64,000 nt of DNA, taken from the NCBI RefSeq assembly GCF_040869045.1, contig NC_090319.1, positions 232,617,832 to 232,681,831 of the forward strand, in the 5' to 3' direction. The translations under genes and the position numbers were made by a program. Below the pieces are notes generated by a model. That model worked only from the letters and a program-made list of their open reading frames with translations, searched no databases and was not told the origin of the DNA. Origin of the DNA: Eurosta solidaginis. Its lineage: Eukaryota > Arthropoda > Insecta > Diptera > Tephritidae. Shown one piece after another: positions 19,321 to 30,691 of the stretch. Position 1 is the first letter of the stretch; every line of letters starts with the position of its first letter.

Positions 19321-19930
19321 ATTCGTTTTTATGCATTTCGAAATTAGAATGAAGCTGTAAATTATTATTCCGCATAGCAGTAGTAAAGATGTGCATAAAA
19401 CTTCTAATTCACTTCAACTGGAACTTTTGGAGACTGTATTCGTGCAAGGTTTATGGAGCTTCTTATTAACGTCATTCAATGCGGTGAGCAAGAAATAGCA
19501 AAATGTGAATACGACTATTTCCGAAATGATCATTTTGTTCAACGGCCTAATCAAAGTTGTTTCTGATACTCGTGAAGAATTCGATCTGTATGAAGAGAAA
19601 CCTCTCTCTATTTCAACGATTCAGGAATACAAAACACTGAGTAAGAAATCCACTATATTTGCCATCTAACCCAAATTCTTGAGGAAAATTTGGGAAAATG
19701 AAATGGAACGTTTCAAATTATTCTCCGCTGGAACTGTTGAAAATGCTGAGACAGGATAATTTGCAAAAGACGCAAAGAAATGTACCTACATGAGGAATGT
19801 TTGGAAACAAGTTAGGGTTAAATGCCTCATTTATGCAAATGTCGATTTTCTAGATTTGGTTATGTATTTCATTAATAACAAACTACACTGTAATAAAGCA
19901 CTGAAAATCGCAATCATTGTGGTAAAATTA

Positions 19931-20458
19931 CACTGCACCACGAATTTCAACTTTTTCTCTTTACCAGAAACGCCGTTATGAAATTCGTATGTAAAATCTC
20001 CCCCTGATTTCGAAAATTGAGTTCATTTTTCATTCTATGGTACCGTTTTTGAGATATTTGCAATTTACTGTTATTCGAAAAAACCAAAAAGATGGCTTCT
20101 TTAATTACGTATATCTCACGAACGGGTCAAGCAGTTGCAAAAAAGTTTACAGAATCGGAAAGGCGATAAAATTTGCTATAAATGCATGATACATTATTTT
20201 TTGCTCAACCAGATAATTTTCGATATATTAGCTTATCATTTCAGATCTTTGTTTTTTTTTTATGAAAAAATATGAAAAAAATTACTTTTTCCGAGGGCAG
20301 CATTCCAAAACCACAACTTTTTTTCAGATATTTTTTCTTTACGTAAATATCTGTTTAATTAGAAAAAAGATAAGCTATCATCGAAGAAAATCGATGCAAA
20401 ACTACGTAAGTTATAAGCGATCAAATAAAAATACCCAGGTTGCGCAACTTCAATGTAT
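19931..20458 (+). repeat. Left inverted repeat of the CACTG transposon
   Basis: Its complement is at about 22772-23253. The arms have diverged by small indels. A similar sequence opens the second copy at 62500. Confidence 0.82.
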
Positions 20459-20922
20459 GTATACATACATATATTAAAGATATAAAGTGCAAATGGGATA
20501 TTATCCGGATAAACGAATAACACCATAACAATGATAATAATTTTTCTTTAAATAAATCAAATAGTACTTTTAATACTCGAATTGTTTTATAGTAGGTAGA
20601 GTGGTTGTATCGAAAGGAAGAGTGGTTGGGTTCAAAACCTGCTGTAGGTATGTAGTTATAAACATGTATTTCCGTCACTTATGGGTAAGTAGGCAGGTAG
20701 ATTTTCAAGATTATAAGACACAGAAAATTTTTAAAGCCTAAAGCTTCGTATAAAAAGGAACCTTTCTGTTTAGGTAAGATTTGATTTTTTCAATTTTATT
20801 CTTGTTCCGAGTATAAATATGAGTTAATGCTCCTTGAAACTTCATAACATCTGCAAGGCTCGCCGGAGATAGTTCAGTTCATAAGTCAAATTTCAAAACC
20901 GTGATTTATTAAAAAAAATAAA

Positions 20923-22621
20923 ATGAGTAAAAAGACGCAGGAATTTGAGTGTAATAACGATCCAGATATGTTCTGTTTCATGTGTGGCCAATATACTATC
21001 ATAACGCGACGACGAATGTTCTCAGATCATATCAAAACTTTATACTCCAAGTATTTTGGCATTGAGCCTAAAAATGCTGAAGAACCATGGCCACCGAACA
21101 CTTTGTGTACATCGTGTCGAGTAGAATTGATTCAGTCGGAATCAGGACAACAAATAAAATTTTATACATCAATGATATGGAGAGAACCTACTTGCCATTC
21201 AATAGAGTGTTATATTTGTCAAACAAAAGTACTTGGCGTTGGAAGATCAAGAAGAGTAACCTATGCCAGCGTACCTACAGTAACATTACCAGTACTACAT
21301 TCAACGGCAGTTGCGGATCCAGTTCCATTGTCAACAGTAATATCTGAGTTCGGGGAATCAAGTTGTACTGAATTTCGCATGGGAAACGAGAGAAACGTTC
21401 TGTCACAAGCACAACTTAATGATTGGATAAGAGATTTGGAACTATCCAGGGAAAAGGCCGAGATCCACACTTCTAGTATGCAACAATTTAAATTTGTGTC
21501 ATCCGATGGTAAGGTGATATATTGTAGAACTCGCCACGAACCATTTTCCAAACACTATACCAAGAAAGACAGTATATGCTACTGCAACGACATTCCTGGT
21601 TTATTCAAAGAGTTTGGGCAAACATATGATTCAAAAGAGTGGCGATTGTTCATAGACAGCAATAAACTGAGTTTGAAGGCTGTATTATTGCATATTGGTA
21701 ACAAAAAGCCTACGAGGAAATGCAAAAACTACTCAAATTTATCAAATATGAAGAGCATGATTGGAAAATATGTTCTGATCTCAAATTCGTTGCAATGCTA
21801 TGCGGTCTACAAATTGGCTACACCAAGCACTGCTGCTTCCTCTGTAAGTGGGATAGCCGAGCTCGTAAGGACCACTACGTCAGAAAGGATTGGCCGGAAA
21901 GAGTCGAGTTTACCGTTGGTGTGGATAACATCAAATATACCCCTCTTGTCAAGAAAGAGAAAATCATACTTCCACCCCTACACATCAAGCTTGGTCTCAT
22001 TAAAAACTTTGTTAAGGCTTTGGACAAAGAAGGCGAAGCATTCGACTATTTGAAAAAAATTTTTCCAGATATTTCTTAAGCCAAGATAAAGGAAGGTATT
22101 TTTGTTGGACCACAAATAAAAAAGTTGATCAACAATAATCAATTCAAAGGACTACTCTCATCAGTTGAGGCAGCAGCGTGGGAATCATTTGAAAAGGTCT
22201 TTGCTTCTTTTCTCGGTAGACACAAAAGCCCTAATAACTACGAGCAGATAGTGAACGACTTAATCAATAATTATGCGAAAATGGGTAAATATTAAGGGCT
22301 TATTAAAATTAATTTCCCAAAATTCTATAACTTGTTTACCTAACTAATATTTTCTTTCCAGGCGTAAATATGTCTTTAAAAATTCACTTTCTGCAATCAC
22401 ATTTGAGCTTTTTTCCGGCAAATCTTGGCGGCGGAAGTGACGAACATGGCGAAAGGTTTCATCAGCAAATGAAATTAATTGAGAATCGATATCAAGTATT
22501 TTGGGACGTCGCAATGATGGGTGATTACTGCTGGTTTCTCATAAGAGAAACCGATCCTAAACTGAATAAGCGTCAAAGTAGAACAGATAATTATTTCGAC
22601 TACATAGTAAAACCAAATTAA
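20923..22621 (+). pseudogene. Transposase-like gene of the CACTG element (SDEHGERFHQ family), three exon segments
   Basis: The start ATG at 20923 opens a Cys-rich N-terminus (CFMCGQYTI, CTSCRVEL, CYICQTK). After about 263 residues a short deletion near 21711 shifts the frame, which continues at 21720 with CSDLKFVAMLCG, HCCFLCKWDSRARKDHY and LPPLHIKLGLIKNFVKALDK. An in-frame TAA at 22077-22079 interrupts it. After a 77-nt intron the last part has SLKIHFLQSHLSFFPANLG and SDEHGERFHQQ, ending at 22621. I know this protein type only as an uncharacterised family in arthropod genomes. Acidic residues near WDSR and in SDEHGE are candidates for a DDE-type active site. Not functional in this copy. Confidence 0.7.
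22285..22361 (+). other. Intron of the CACTG-element transposase gene
   Basis: GTAAAT opens and TTTTCTTTCCAG closes a 77-nt AT-rich stretch with several stops. Joining KMG and VNMSLK keeps one frame. The second copy (near 63840) has a GTAAAT and a TTTTCTCAG at the same place. Confidence 0.72.
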
Positions 22622-22771
22622 GATAAAGATTGTTAGAATATAGTATAAACATAAATAAATTAAAAAAAGTTAAAAATATGGGTAATTTCATTCATAAATT
22701 GAACTTTTAACTAAATAGAAACAGAGCATAGCTAGATATTTCACTCTTATTTATACCATACATACGTTTTG

Positions 22772-23253
22772 AGGTATACGTTGAAATTGCGCAACCTGGG
22801 TATTTTTATTTATGTTCTTCGATGATAGCTTATCTTTTTTCTAATTAAACAGAGCTTTACGTAAAGAAAAAATATCTGGAAAAAAAGTTGTGGTTTTGGA
22901 ATGCTGCCCTCGCAAAGAGTAATTTTTTTCATATTTTTTCATAAAAAAAAAACAAAAATCTGAAATGATAAGCTAATATCTCGAAAACTATCTGGTTGAA
23001 CAAAAAACAATGTATGATGCATTTATAGCAAATTTTATCGTCTTTTTGATTCTGTAAACTTTTTGCAATTGCGTGAAGATATACGTAATTAAAGGGAGCC
23101 AACTTTTTGGTTTTTTCGAATAACGGTAAATTGCAAATATCTCAAAAACGGTACCATAGAATCAAAAATGATCTCGATTTTCGAAATCAGTGGATGGTTT
23201 TAGATACGAATTTCATAACGCCATCTCTGGTAAATTTTGGCCGTCGACCAGTG
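22772..23253 (-). repeat. Right inverted repeat of the CACTG transposon
   Basis: Complement of 19931-20458. It ends CCAGTG followed by TTA. Confidence 0.82.
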
Positions 23254-23332
23254 TTATTATTGTGAAAGTAAGGGCGGCAAATTATGTATTGCCTAGGGGC
23301 GGCGAATATTCAAATCCGCCACTGTTTTTGGG

Positions 23333-24036
23333 TAGACCGACGGTTTAATATACCGAGCGCGAGGGGAGTATTTTTGCTGTACTTGTGTAAAGATGTATGT
23401 ACGTATTCTACTTTTGGAAAAGGTGTACTTCTTTGTCACCTGTTTTTCTGGCTGAGTTTGTTTTTTTTTTTTTTTTTTTGGTTTGGGATCTGCCCTTGGG
23501 ATCTTAAGTGCTGCTGTGTGAGAGTTTATTTGTGTTGCTGTTGGCGTACTACTTATGCAGGTATACTGCTCGTGGTTATAATAAAATATATGTGTACTGG
23601 GCAAGAAGCTCTATTAAAAAATGTGTCTCTCTTTTTGATTATTTTTGATTTTTTCGATTATTTTTGATTTTTTTTATTTTTTTTTTATTTCTTTTGATTA
23701 TTTTTCCGCTTTGGTGAAAGAAAAGTTCTTGTTTGTTGCATGCTCGGAATAATTTCTTCATACAAGTACATTTTAGGATGAAATATTAAATCGTAACCGC
23801 TTATCGAGGCAAATATATACGTGCATGACATAGGGCGAATGGTATATGAGCGTTGATCTACTCATTATATAAAATAATAATGGTTTCATACTTAAATCAA
23901 GCCAATTTTGTTTTGTATCCAAAATTAATATATCCGCTATTTTTTAAGTTATGACTATGGACTGATTGTTTTGCAATCAAAGTTTATCATATTGTTCGCT
24001 TTATTTTAGTAATATTGGTTTCATATCATCGCCAGT
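23333..24036. other. AT-rich repeat debris without a gene
   Basis: It includes a T tract (23459-23480) and a run of TGATTATTTT-like units (23630-23710). From about 23720 to 23970 the sequence matches, inverted, the segment at 39740-40410 outside its SINE. No credible coding frame. Confidence 0.6.
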
Positions 24037-24312
24037 GTGGAGCAATGTTCTCCAACAAAATGTGGGCTGAAAAAGTTGGCACAAAATGAGCTATATAGCT
24101 ATCTGGGTGATTCATATACTAGCATGGACATTTGGAAAACACGAAGTGTGTTGAAAGAAACAGCAAAACTCTTCAACACGCCTTTAACTTCTTCTGCTCC
24201 TGTTGAGCGACTATTTTCCTTTGCATGAATTATAAATCCTCCAAGGTGTCAGTCTTTGTCGGACGTTTCATTCGAAACCTTAACTTTATTGAAAGCAAAT
24301 GCAAATTTTTTA
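24037..24312 (+). pseudogene. hAT transposase C-terminal (dimerisation) fragment
   Basis: The frame reads LFNTPLTSSAPVERLFSFA, the hallmark start of the hAT dimerisation domain. A TGA follows and the same frame goes on with SLSDVSFETLTLLKANAN. Upstream the frame holds ELYSYLGD and DIWKTRS. Only the last part of a transposase is present. No inverted repeat ends were found for it. Confidence 0.8.
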
Positions 24313-24486
24313 TAAATGACTAAAACAACTTTTAGATAATGAATATACATAAATACCTCTTATTTTACTTTCTTTTAAGTTTTGATTTCCATCGAAATAT
24401 CGTTATTTTTGGCAATGTTAATTTAATGAAACAATTTTTAATTGATGCAAATAATTATTAATTAGATACACTTTCACAACATCGTT

Positions 24487-24495
24487 ACTTCCTTA
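24487..24495. repeat. 9-bp target duplication ACTTCCTTA of the LOA-like LINE
   Basis: Repeated exactly at 30249-30257. It sets both ends of the LINE. Confidence 0.85.
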
Positions 24496-25130
24496 AGATA
24501 CTTGGCTTGGATATCATACGTGGTTCCAGGCTCTGGATCAGGGACTGGTATCAGTCTTAGACCGGCCATAGTGACGAATTGTCACACGTGATTGGTTGTC
24601 ACGTCCTGCACGAGGTGCCCCTGCTTCTACTGATAATGGCGGATCTAGAGAGGACAACTCGATAAAACCCGCACCCCTGAGTCATTGTGCCGAGCTCAGG
24701 GGAGGGAGGACCCTGTTAAGGGTCAAGATCGGTACTCAACAGTGACGAACCGGATTGTTAGGGACTTGATTTTGACTATGGATAGGAATTGATGACTTTG
24801 GGCGGGTAGGTGCAGTATTCTGCCACCTTAGTAGGTCGGGGTGAAACCCTATCGAAATGGCTGGTAGGCTAATGCTGCACCTGCCCACGTCCCGTTAAAA
24901 CCGTGGCGGGCCTCAAGGTACGTTCCGGCTCCGTCGCCGTTAAGTTGGTGGTGTAGGTGCGGTTGAAGATTTTCCCGCTTTGCGTCCGGTCTGGCTCTGA
25001 ACGCATTACTCATAAGGTAATGCGTCAACCCTCGCGTGGCCTCCCTGCGCAGCATAGATAACCACGGGACCGTTGAAGGGCGACTACACAATCGGCTCCG
25101 GATAGCGGCCTTGAGGGGGGACTTCTTAGA

Positions 25131-26564
25131 ATGGACACGAAGACGAATAAAAAGGAGGGTAGGAGTGACGGCGAAAGTCGTCATGGTGCGAGGGACGCGA
25201 CAGGTGAGGAGAGTGCTCCGAAGCAGGTCGCCGCCAGCCGGGAAAGCTCCCGGCGGGTCAAAAGGGCTGATCAGACGGATCAGCGCAGGGGTTTGGTTTC
25301 AAACCCCGTAGGTACGGGTAGTTCGGGTAGTGGAGGGGTGTCGAAACCGACACCCAATGTAGGCCCATATGGGGCTGTGACAGGGAAAGGCAGAGGTCCG
25401 GCGAATGCGACGGACCAGCCCAGTACTAGTAAGGAAGCCCTGTCGCGAGGAGCTTTCCCAACGGGAGCCCTGGGGTCGAAGCCGCTGGAGTGGGCCAGGA
25501 GCGTCGTAGCTTGCGACGACCACACACCGGTGTCGAACGATGCGGGTGAGCAGCAGGGTTTGGGGGCTATGAAGCGGCAAAGGTCGGATGAGCGGAATGC
25601 CTCAACGACAAAAAGGGCCCGAGGAGGTGGGGACGCAATTTCGTTTAGCGAAATCGCTAAACGTGCAGGCTCCATCACCCTCGGGGTCCTGGATAGGAGC
25701 AGGGAGGATGGTGCCATCTCCCGAGAGGAGTGGCCGTGGGTCGCCAGCGCCATATCAGCGGCCTATATGACCGCTGTTATGGAGAGCCCAGGTACGCGGC
25801 CATGCTTCGAATACTCGGGGTGGTATCATGGTTTTAGACTGATTACTTGTGCTAACGAGCGGTCGGCCTGTATCTTTAAGAAAATAATTTCTTTGGTAGG
25901 GGAGGTCTGGAGGGGGGCCAGACTCGAGGCCGTGGAACGGAGGGATCTCCCCCTTCGACCGAGGGCTCGGGTGTGGTTGCCTGCCGGGCCATCGCAGCCG
26001 GAGAAAATACTCGAATTAATGCGTTACTGCAACCCGAACCTTCCGACGCATAACTGGAGGGTCCTCAGAGTAGAGGAGGCTGTTGGGCCACGTCGGCAAG
26101 TGCTGATTCTGCTAAACGCAGAGTCCACCGGTCCTCTCTCTGACACGAGGGGGGTTATCTCCTATGGCCTCGAGCGTGTGGTTCTCAAAATCTACCACGC
26201 CGATTCCAGGGGGGGTGGTTCCTCTCCCACAGAGACTGTTCGGGAGGTGGAGGCGTCCGCAGGGGAGCCAGTACCCATGGTTGTGGATGCTGACTCCGCT
26301 AATTTGGACAGCGAAAGCACTGTTGACGTCCCGTCAATAGCGGGATCTGTCATCAGTGCTAGTCGTCTGGCTGATAGGGCCGAGGAGGAGCTCCTGGCCT
26401 CCGAGGGCGAATCATCGATGGCGGGATCCGTCATCAGTGTAAGTCGTGTGTTGGGGGAGGGGGAGGATCTCCTAGTCTCCGAGGGCGAAGCCGCCAAGGA
26501 TGGGGTGCAGAAGAAGAAGAGTGGTGTTGATGGAAATCCGTCAAATCAATCTTCAGCATTCTAA
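25131..26564 (+). CDS. ORF1 protein of the LOA-like LINE
   Basis: A 477-residue intact frame. The first ~180 residues are charged and low complexity. Residues about 195-370 form a globular part (EWPWVASAISAAYMTAVMES, FRLITCANERSACIFKKI, NWRVLRVEEAVGPRRQVL), which I associate with the DUF4780-type domain of fly LINE ORF1s. The C-terminus has two similar Ser/Val blocks (GSVISASRLADRAEEELLAS, GSVISVSRVLGEGEDLLVS). ORF1 proteins bind LINE RNA. ORF2 overlaps its end: the likely ORF2 ATG at 26530 is 35 bases before this stop, suggesting reinitiation. Confidence 0.8.
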   Translation: MDTKTNKKEGRSDGESRHGARDATGEESAPKQVAASRESSRRVKRADQTDQRRGLVSNPVGTGSSGSGGVSKPTPNVGPYGAVTGKGRGPANATDQPSTSKEALSRGAFPTGALGSKPLEWARSVVACDDHTPVSNDAGEQQGLGAMKRQRSDERNASTTKRARGGGDAISFSEIAKRAGSITLGVLDRSREDGAISREEWPWVASAISAAYMTAVMESPGTRPCFEYSGWYHGFRLITCANERSACIFKKIISLVGEVWRGARLEAVERRDLPLRPRARVWLPAGPSQPEKILELMRYCNPNLPTHNWRVLRVEEAVGPRRQVLILLNAESTGPLSDTRGVISYGLERVVLKIYHADSRGGGSSPTETVREVEASAGEPVPMVVDADSANLDSESTVDVPSIAGSVISASRLADRAEEELLASEGESSMAGSVISVSRVLGEGEDLLVSEGEAAKDGVQKKKSGVDGNPSNQSSAF

Positions 26565-29500
26565 GGCGGCTTCCGCAAACTTGTTGCCCTGTCTTGAGAA
26601 AGGCGGAGTGGATATTGTCCTTGTCCAGGAGCCGTGGCTGAGTAGTAACGGCGGAAAAATTTCTGGATTAAGGACGGGAAAATTCAACACCTTGGTGCAT
26701 GGGGAGGCAGGTAGGCCTAGATCCTGTGTGCTTATTAAAAAGGAATTTAAAGCTTTTATTCTCTCTAATTTCAGCAATGCTGACGTAACCACGGTCTGCC
26801 TCGAGCGAGGCAGTAGCGAATTGTGGGTGGTCTCAGCGTATATGCCCCATGGGGACGTAACGGGACCACCGCCTGTGATACTGGGCGAAATCACCGCTGA
26901 AGCAAGGCGGAGAGGTGTTGGCGTAATCATAGGTGCCGATGCTAATGCACACCATAGCATATGGGGGAGCTCGGATACGAACACCAGAGGTGAGTCTTTA
27001 TTTACTTTTATTGTAGATGAGGGACTTTGTATATGTAATAGGGGGAATGACCCGACTTTTATTACTGCGGTAAGGGAGGTGGTCCTGGACCTCACCCTGG
27101 TTAGCAGAGAACTGGAAGATCGGATATCTGGATGGAGGGTTCTCAACGAGCACTCTTTCTCTGATCACCGATATATTCAGTTCTCGGTGAATGAAGAACG
27201 TCCCGGGAAAATATCTTTTAGGAACCCTAAAAGTACCAACTGGGACTTGTATTGTAGGAAGTTGGGAGAGCTATTGCCTGAGGCGCCTATCGTTGGTTCG
27301 GACCTGTCCGAATCTGAAATAGACGGTCTGGTGGAAAACTTCACCTTGGCAAGCAATAGCGCCTTTCAACAGTCCTGCCCACTGAAAACTTACAGGGGGA
27401 AGGGCAAGCCGCCCTGGTGGTCTGATTCCCTTGACGACCTAAGAGCGTCCAGTAGGCGGCTCTTTAATAGAGCCAGGAGGAGTAAACTACCCTCTTACTG
27501 GGAGCTCTATAAGGTGAGTCTGGGGATTTATAAATATGAAATAAGGTTAGCAAAGCGAGATTCATGGCGAAGCTTCTGCGAAAACGTAGAGGACTGCAAT
27601 GAATCCGCGAGGCTTAGAAAAATACTCTCTAGGAATCCCGCCCCTCGGGGCATCTGAGAGATGATGGTGGGGACTGGTCGATGAGTAGCGAGGAGTCCCT
27701 GAGACTTTTACTGGACAATCATTTTCCCGATGTCCCAGTTGCGCAGGGATCTTCGCTTGCGTGGTCGGCGGTAGCTGGCCATGCAGAAATGCCTGCCATC
27801 CCACTACGGGAAAGTCAAATATCCTGGGCTATAAATTCGTTCAAGCCCTATAAGTCACCCGGTCTGGATGGCATCATTCCTGCGCAACTTCAAAGGTCTT
27901 TAGGGATTTCCTGCCGCTGGTTGGCCATCATCTACACTAACTGCCTCAGGCTTAACTATATCCCTAAGTCGTGGCACACGGTTAGAGTCATTTTCATTCC
28001 GAAGGCCGGCAGGGGCTCTCATGTGTCACCTAAGGATTTCAGGCCAATCAGTCTCTCGTCGTTTCTTCTTAAGACGCTTGAGCGGCTGATTGACCTGTAC
28101 CTACGAGAAAGGATACCTGGGGGGTTACTGTCGGCTTCACAGCATGCGTACTGCAAAGGCAGATCGACGGAAACGGCTCTCCATTCGATTGTAAAGCAAA
28201 TAGAGGGGTCTCTAGAACATAAAGAGTATGCTCTGGGTGCCTTTCTAGACATCGAGGGGGCTTTTAACAATGTTCTACCGGGGGCAATCGAAAGAGCTCT
28301 GGTGGGTTTAGGAGTCGAAGCGGCTCTGGTTGAATTTATTAGCAAACTTCTATGCGACAGAATTGTCGCAGCGGAGTGGGGAGGAGCCATAATAAGGAGG
28401 AAGGTGTGCAGGGGCACGCCACAGGGAGGTGTCCTATCTCCTCTGCTCTGGGTTGTGGTAGTCAACGAGCTTCTTGTGGAGCTGGAAGCCAATGGCTGTC
28501 GGGTGGTTGCCTATGCAGATGACCTCGCTATCCTGGTCAGGGGCAAATTTCTGGGCACCCTGCGCGATGTTCTGCAGGGATACCTGGATACTGTGGCTAG
28601 GTGGGCTGAATCATGTGGAGTGGCGGTCAACCCGCGAAAAACAGAATTGGTTCTTTTTACAAGGAGATATAAGATACCCGACTTCAGAACTCCTTCGATT
28701 GGAGGGGTACCGTTGGTACTTACTGACAGGGTTAAATATTTGGGAACTGTTCTGGACAAGAAGCTGTCCTGGAGGCCCAATGTGGAAGATAGGGCCAGGA
28801 AGGCCGCGGTTGCCTTGTACTGCTGCAGGGGGGCTATCGGAAAGAGATGGGGGCTCTCGCCAGGAGTAGTACACTGGCTTTATGAGATGGTGGTCAAACC
28901 GATTCTGCTATATGGGGTGCTGGTCTGGTGGAAAGCACTGGACTCGGCGAGCACCTCCAAAATGCTAGTGTCAGTACAACGGACGGCGCTTATCGGCATC
29001 AGTGGCGCTATGAGAACAACACCTACCTTGGCACTGAATGTCATGCTGAATATACATCCAGTAGATATTGCGGGAAAGGCAGCCGCGGCCCGGTCGTTGG
29101 TCAGGCTTCGTGATATGGGTTATATGCTTTCTGATTTCGGACACTCTAGCCTTCTTACTAGTTTCGACTTTATCCCGGACAGGACGGACTATTGCATGCC
29201 GGTTGCCGCTCCCTATACAACCTTCACCCCAGTCATTCCCCCGAGGGAGGAGTGGAGAAGAGGAATTATCTGGGGCATGGGACCGGTTAACTTGTTCACG
29301 GATGGGTCGAAGTTGGACGGAAAGGTTGGCGGGGGGGTCTTTTGTCAAGAGCTAAATGTAAGCCGCAAGTTTAAGTTGGCTGATCACTGCAGTGTATTCC
29401 AAGCGGAAGTTGCTGCGATTAAGGATGCGGTGGATGAAATGCTATCCAGCGCTACTACGGTTAGGGAATTTAACATCTACTCTGATAGCCAAGCGGCTAT

Positions 29501-30203
29501 AAAGGCCTTGAGCTCAACTACAGTGCGATCGAGGGTGGTCTGGGAGTGCCTGACCACACTTGCGATTGCATCGAATTATTTTACAATTAAGATTATCTGG
29601 GTCCCGGGCCATAGTGATATTCCGGGTAACTGTCAAGCGGATCTCTTAGCCCGAATCGGTACAACTGAACCGGATGAAGATGGCTGTAGGGATTTCGGGA
29701 TTCCGCTAGCCACCTGTGGATTGCTCTTCCATAGCTGGGCCTCGAGTCAGCTCAGCAAACGTTGGGCGGACACTACGTCTTGTAGGATATCAAGATCTTT
29801 CTGGCCGAAAGTGGATGGCAGAAGGTCTGCTGAAATAATTGGGTTCACTAAGGCTCACCTATCAATGGTCATTGGGGTTTTGACAGGGCACTGTCCCATG
29901 GGTATCCATGCGGTACGTCTCAATATATTGGAAACTCCATCCTGCTGCAGCTGTATGGAGGATGATGAGGTGGAATCACCAAATCACTTTATGCTTGACT
30001 GCCCAGCTTTTGCCAGAACTAGGCGAAAGTATTTTGGTCGTGACTCACTTGGATCTCCCGAGGAGCTATCCAAGGTTGAGATCGGGATCATTCGGAACTT
30101 TATCGTTGCTACCCAACGATTCTCTAAGTACTTATATCTACGTCACCGTTGGTTTAGTTTATTATATGTGGTATCACAACGGACCGTCATGTTGTCCAAG
30201 TGA
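26530..30203 (+). pseudogene. ORF2 of the LOA-like LINE: endonuclease, RT, RNase H
   Basis: Endonuclease (26530-27210): IRQINLQHSKAASANL, VLVQEPWLSS, GADANAHHSIWGSSD and FSDHRYIQF. A frameshift near 27650 moves the frame to 27681-30203. RT: YKSPGLDGIIPAQL, AFLDIEGAFNNV, GTPQGGVLSPLLW and VAYADDLAILV (YADD from 28512). RNase H: LFTDGSKLDGKVGGG, FQAEVAAIKDAV, IYSDSQAAIKAL and WVPGHSDIPGNCQADLLA, so all acidic residues and the His are present. A Cys/His knuckle near the end (CCSCMEDDEVESPNHF, then LDC). One lesion in 3.7 kb suggests recent activity. Confidence 0.88.
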
Positions 30204-30232
30204 GCTTCCTCTCATCAAGGAAGCTACCACCC

Positions 30233-30248
30233 AACCTAACCTAACCTA
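30233..30248 (+). repeat. (CCTAA)3 tail of the LOA-like LINE
   Basis: CCTAACCTAACCTAAC closes the LINE just before its target duplication. The unit equals the insect telomere repeat TTAGG read backwards, but flies lack TTAGG telomeres and here it is the element's own 3' tail. Confidence 0.75.
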
Positions 30249-30257
30249 ACTTCCTTA

Positions 30258-30683
30258 TAAAACATAAACTTGTGCAATTTTTATGTTTACAAAAACACAT
30301 TTATAAAAAATTAATAAAAAATAACACGAAATTCTAAGGCTTACATTTTCTAACCGTACCATTGAGCATGTACATTAGATTGCGACGAAACCTGACTTTT
30401 CTGTAATTTCCCTTGTTAATACTAAAAATATGGCTCACTATGCAAAACTTAAGATTTTATAGAAAATATCCTAGACGTAATCATAAGGAAATAAAAAGAA
30501 GTTTTAATCTAATGTACATGGACATATGTTAATAAATTTATCTGGGATATAAAAACCTTTGGTTAGACAACTAATCATGATGATGAATAACAACTTAGAG
30601 GATCGCTCCAGTTGGAAGTGAAGCTATCAACCATCAATCGAAGTAGTATTACTACGCACTCCCCAGGTATTCATCGGAAACAC
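30258..30683. other. AT-rich interval with no gene
   Basis: No frame above 60 codons and no repeat ends seen. It probably continues the DNA interrupted by the LINE at 24495. Confidence 0.55.
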
Positions 30684-30691
30684 TTATAGAC

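Larger units (their letters stand above)
19931..23253 (+). mobile_element. CACTG-ended DNA transposon with ~0.5 kb inverted repeats
   Basis: Both ends are CACTG inward, with TTA at 19928-19930 and 23254-23256 as a 3-bp duplication. Long inverted repeats run 19931 to about 20458 and about 22772 to 23253, alike apart from small gaps. They share GTTATGAAATTCGTAT, GAGATATTTGCAATTTAC and CCCAGGTTGCGCAA. A single plus-strand gene with an intron lies between them. CACTG ends and 3-bp duplications are typical of the CMC (CACTA/EnSpm) group, so I suggest that affiliation. The assignment is inference, since I do not recognise a named transposase domain. Confidence 0.7.
18817..23324. mobile_element. hAT-like element carrying a SINE and a CACTG transposon
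   Basis: The left end reads CAGTGACGGATTTACC and the right end is the complement of CAGTGGCGGATTTGAA. Near-identical 8-bp flanks TTTTTGGA (18809-18816) and TTTTTGGG (23325-23332) fit hAT duplication. Motifs GGGCGGCAAA recur just inside both ends. Between the SINE and the inner transposon (19321-19930) the sequence has short broken plus-strand frames but no recognisable transposase. Most of the hAT interior is lost or was replaced. Confidence 0.72.
24496..30248 (+). mobile_element. LOA-like LINE, essentially full length
   Basis: 5.75 kb between exact 9-bp duplications. It has a 635-bp 5' UTR, ORF1, ORF2 with APE endonuclease, RT, RNase H and a zinc knuckle, a short 3' UTR and a tail of CCTAACCTAACCTAAC. 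RNase H in ORF2, the INLQHSKAAS endonuclease start and the ORF1 type point to the LOA/I side of LINEs; LOA is my best guess. One frameshift near 27650 is the only clear lesion, so it is the youngest-looking autonomous element here. Confidence 0.87.

Noticed and set aside
20262..20678. Short frames in the inverted repeat of the CACTG element
   Set aside because: They lie in the A/T-rich arm and are not kept in the opposite arm.
23284..23667. 127-codon plus-strand frame
   Set aside because: Low-complexity Phe/Trp run over a T tract; no family resemblance.
30233..30248. Telomere repeat
   Set aside because: Only three CCTAA units, directly at a LINE 3' end and bounded by its target duplication.
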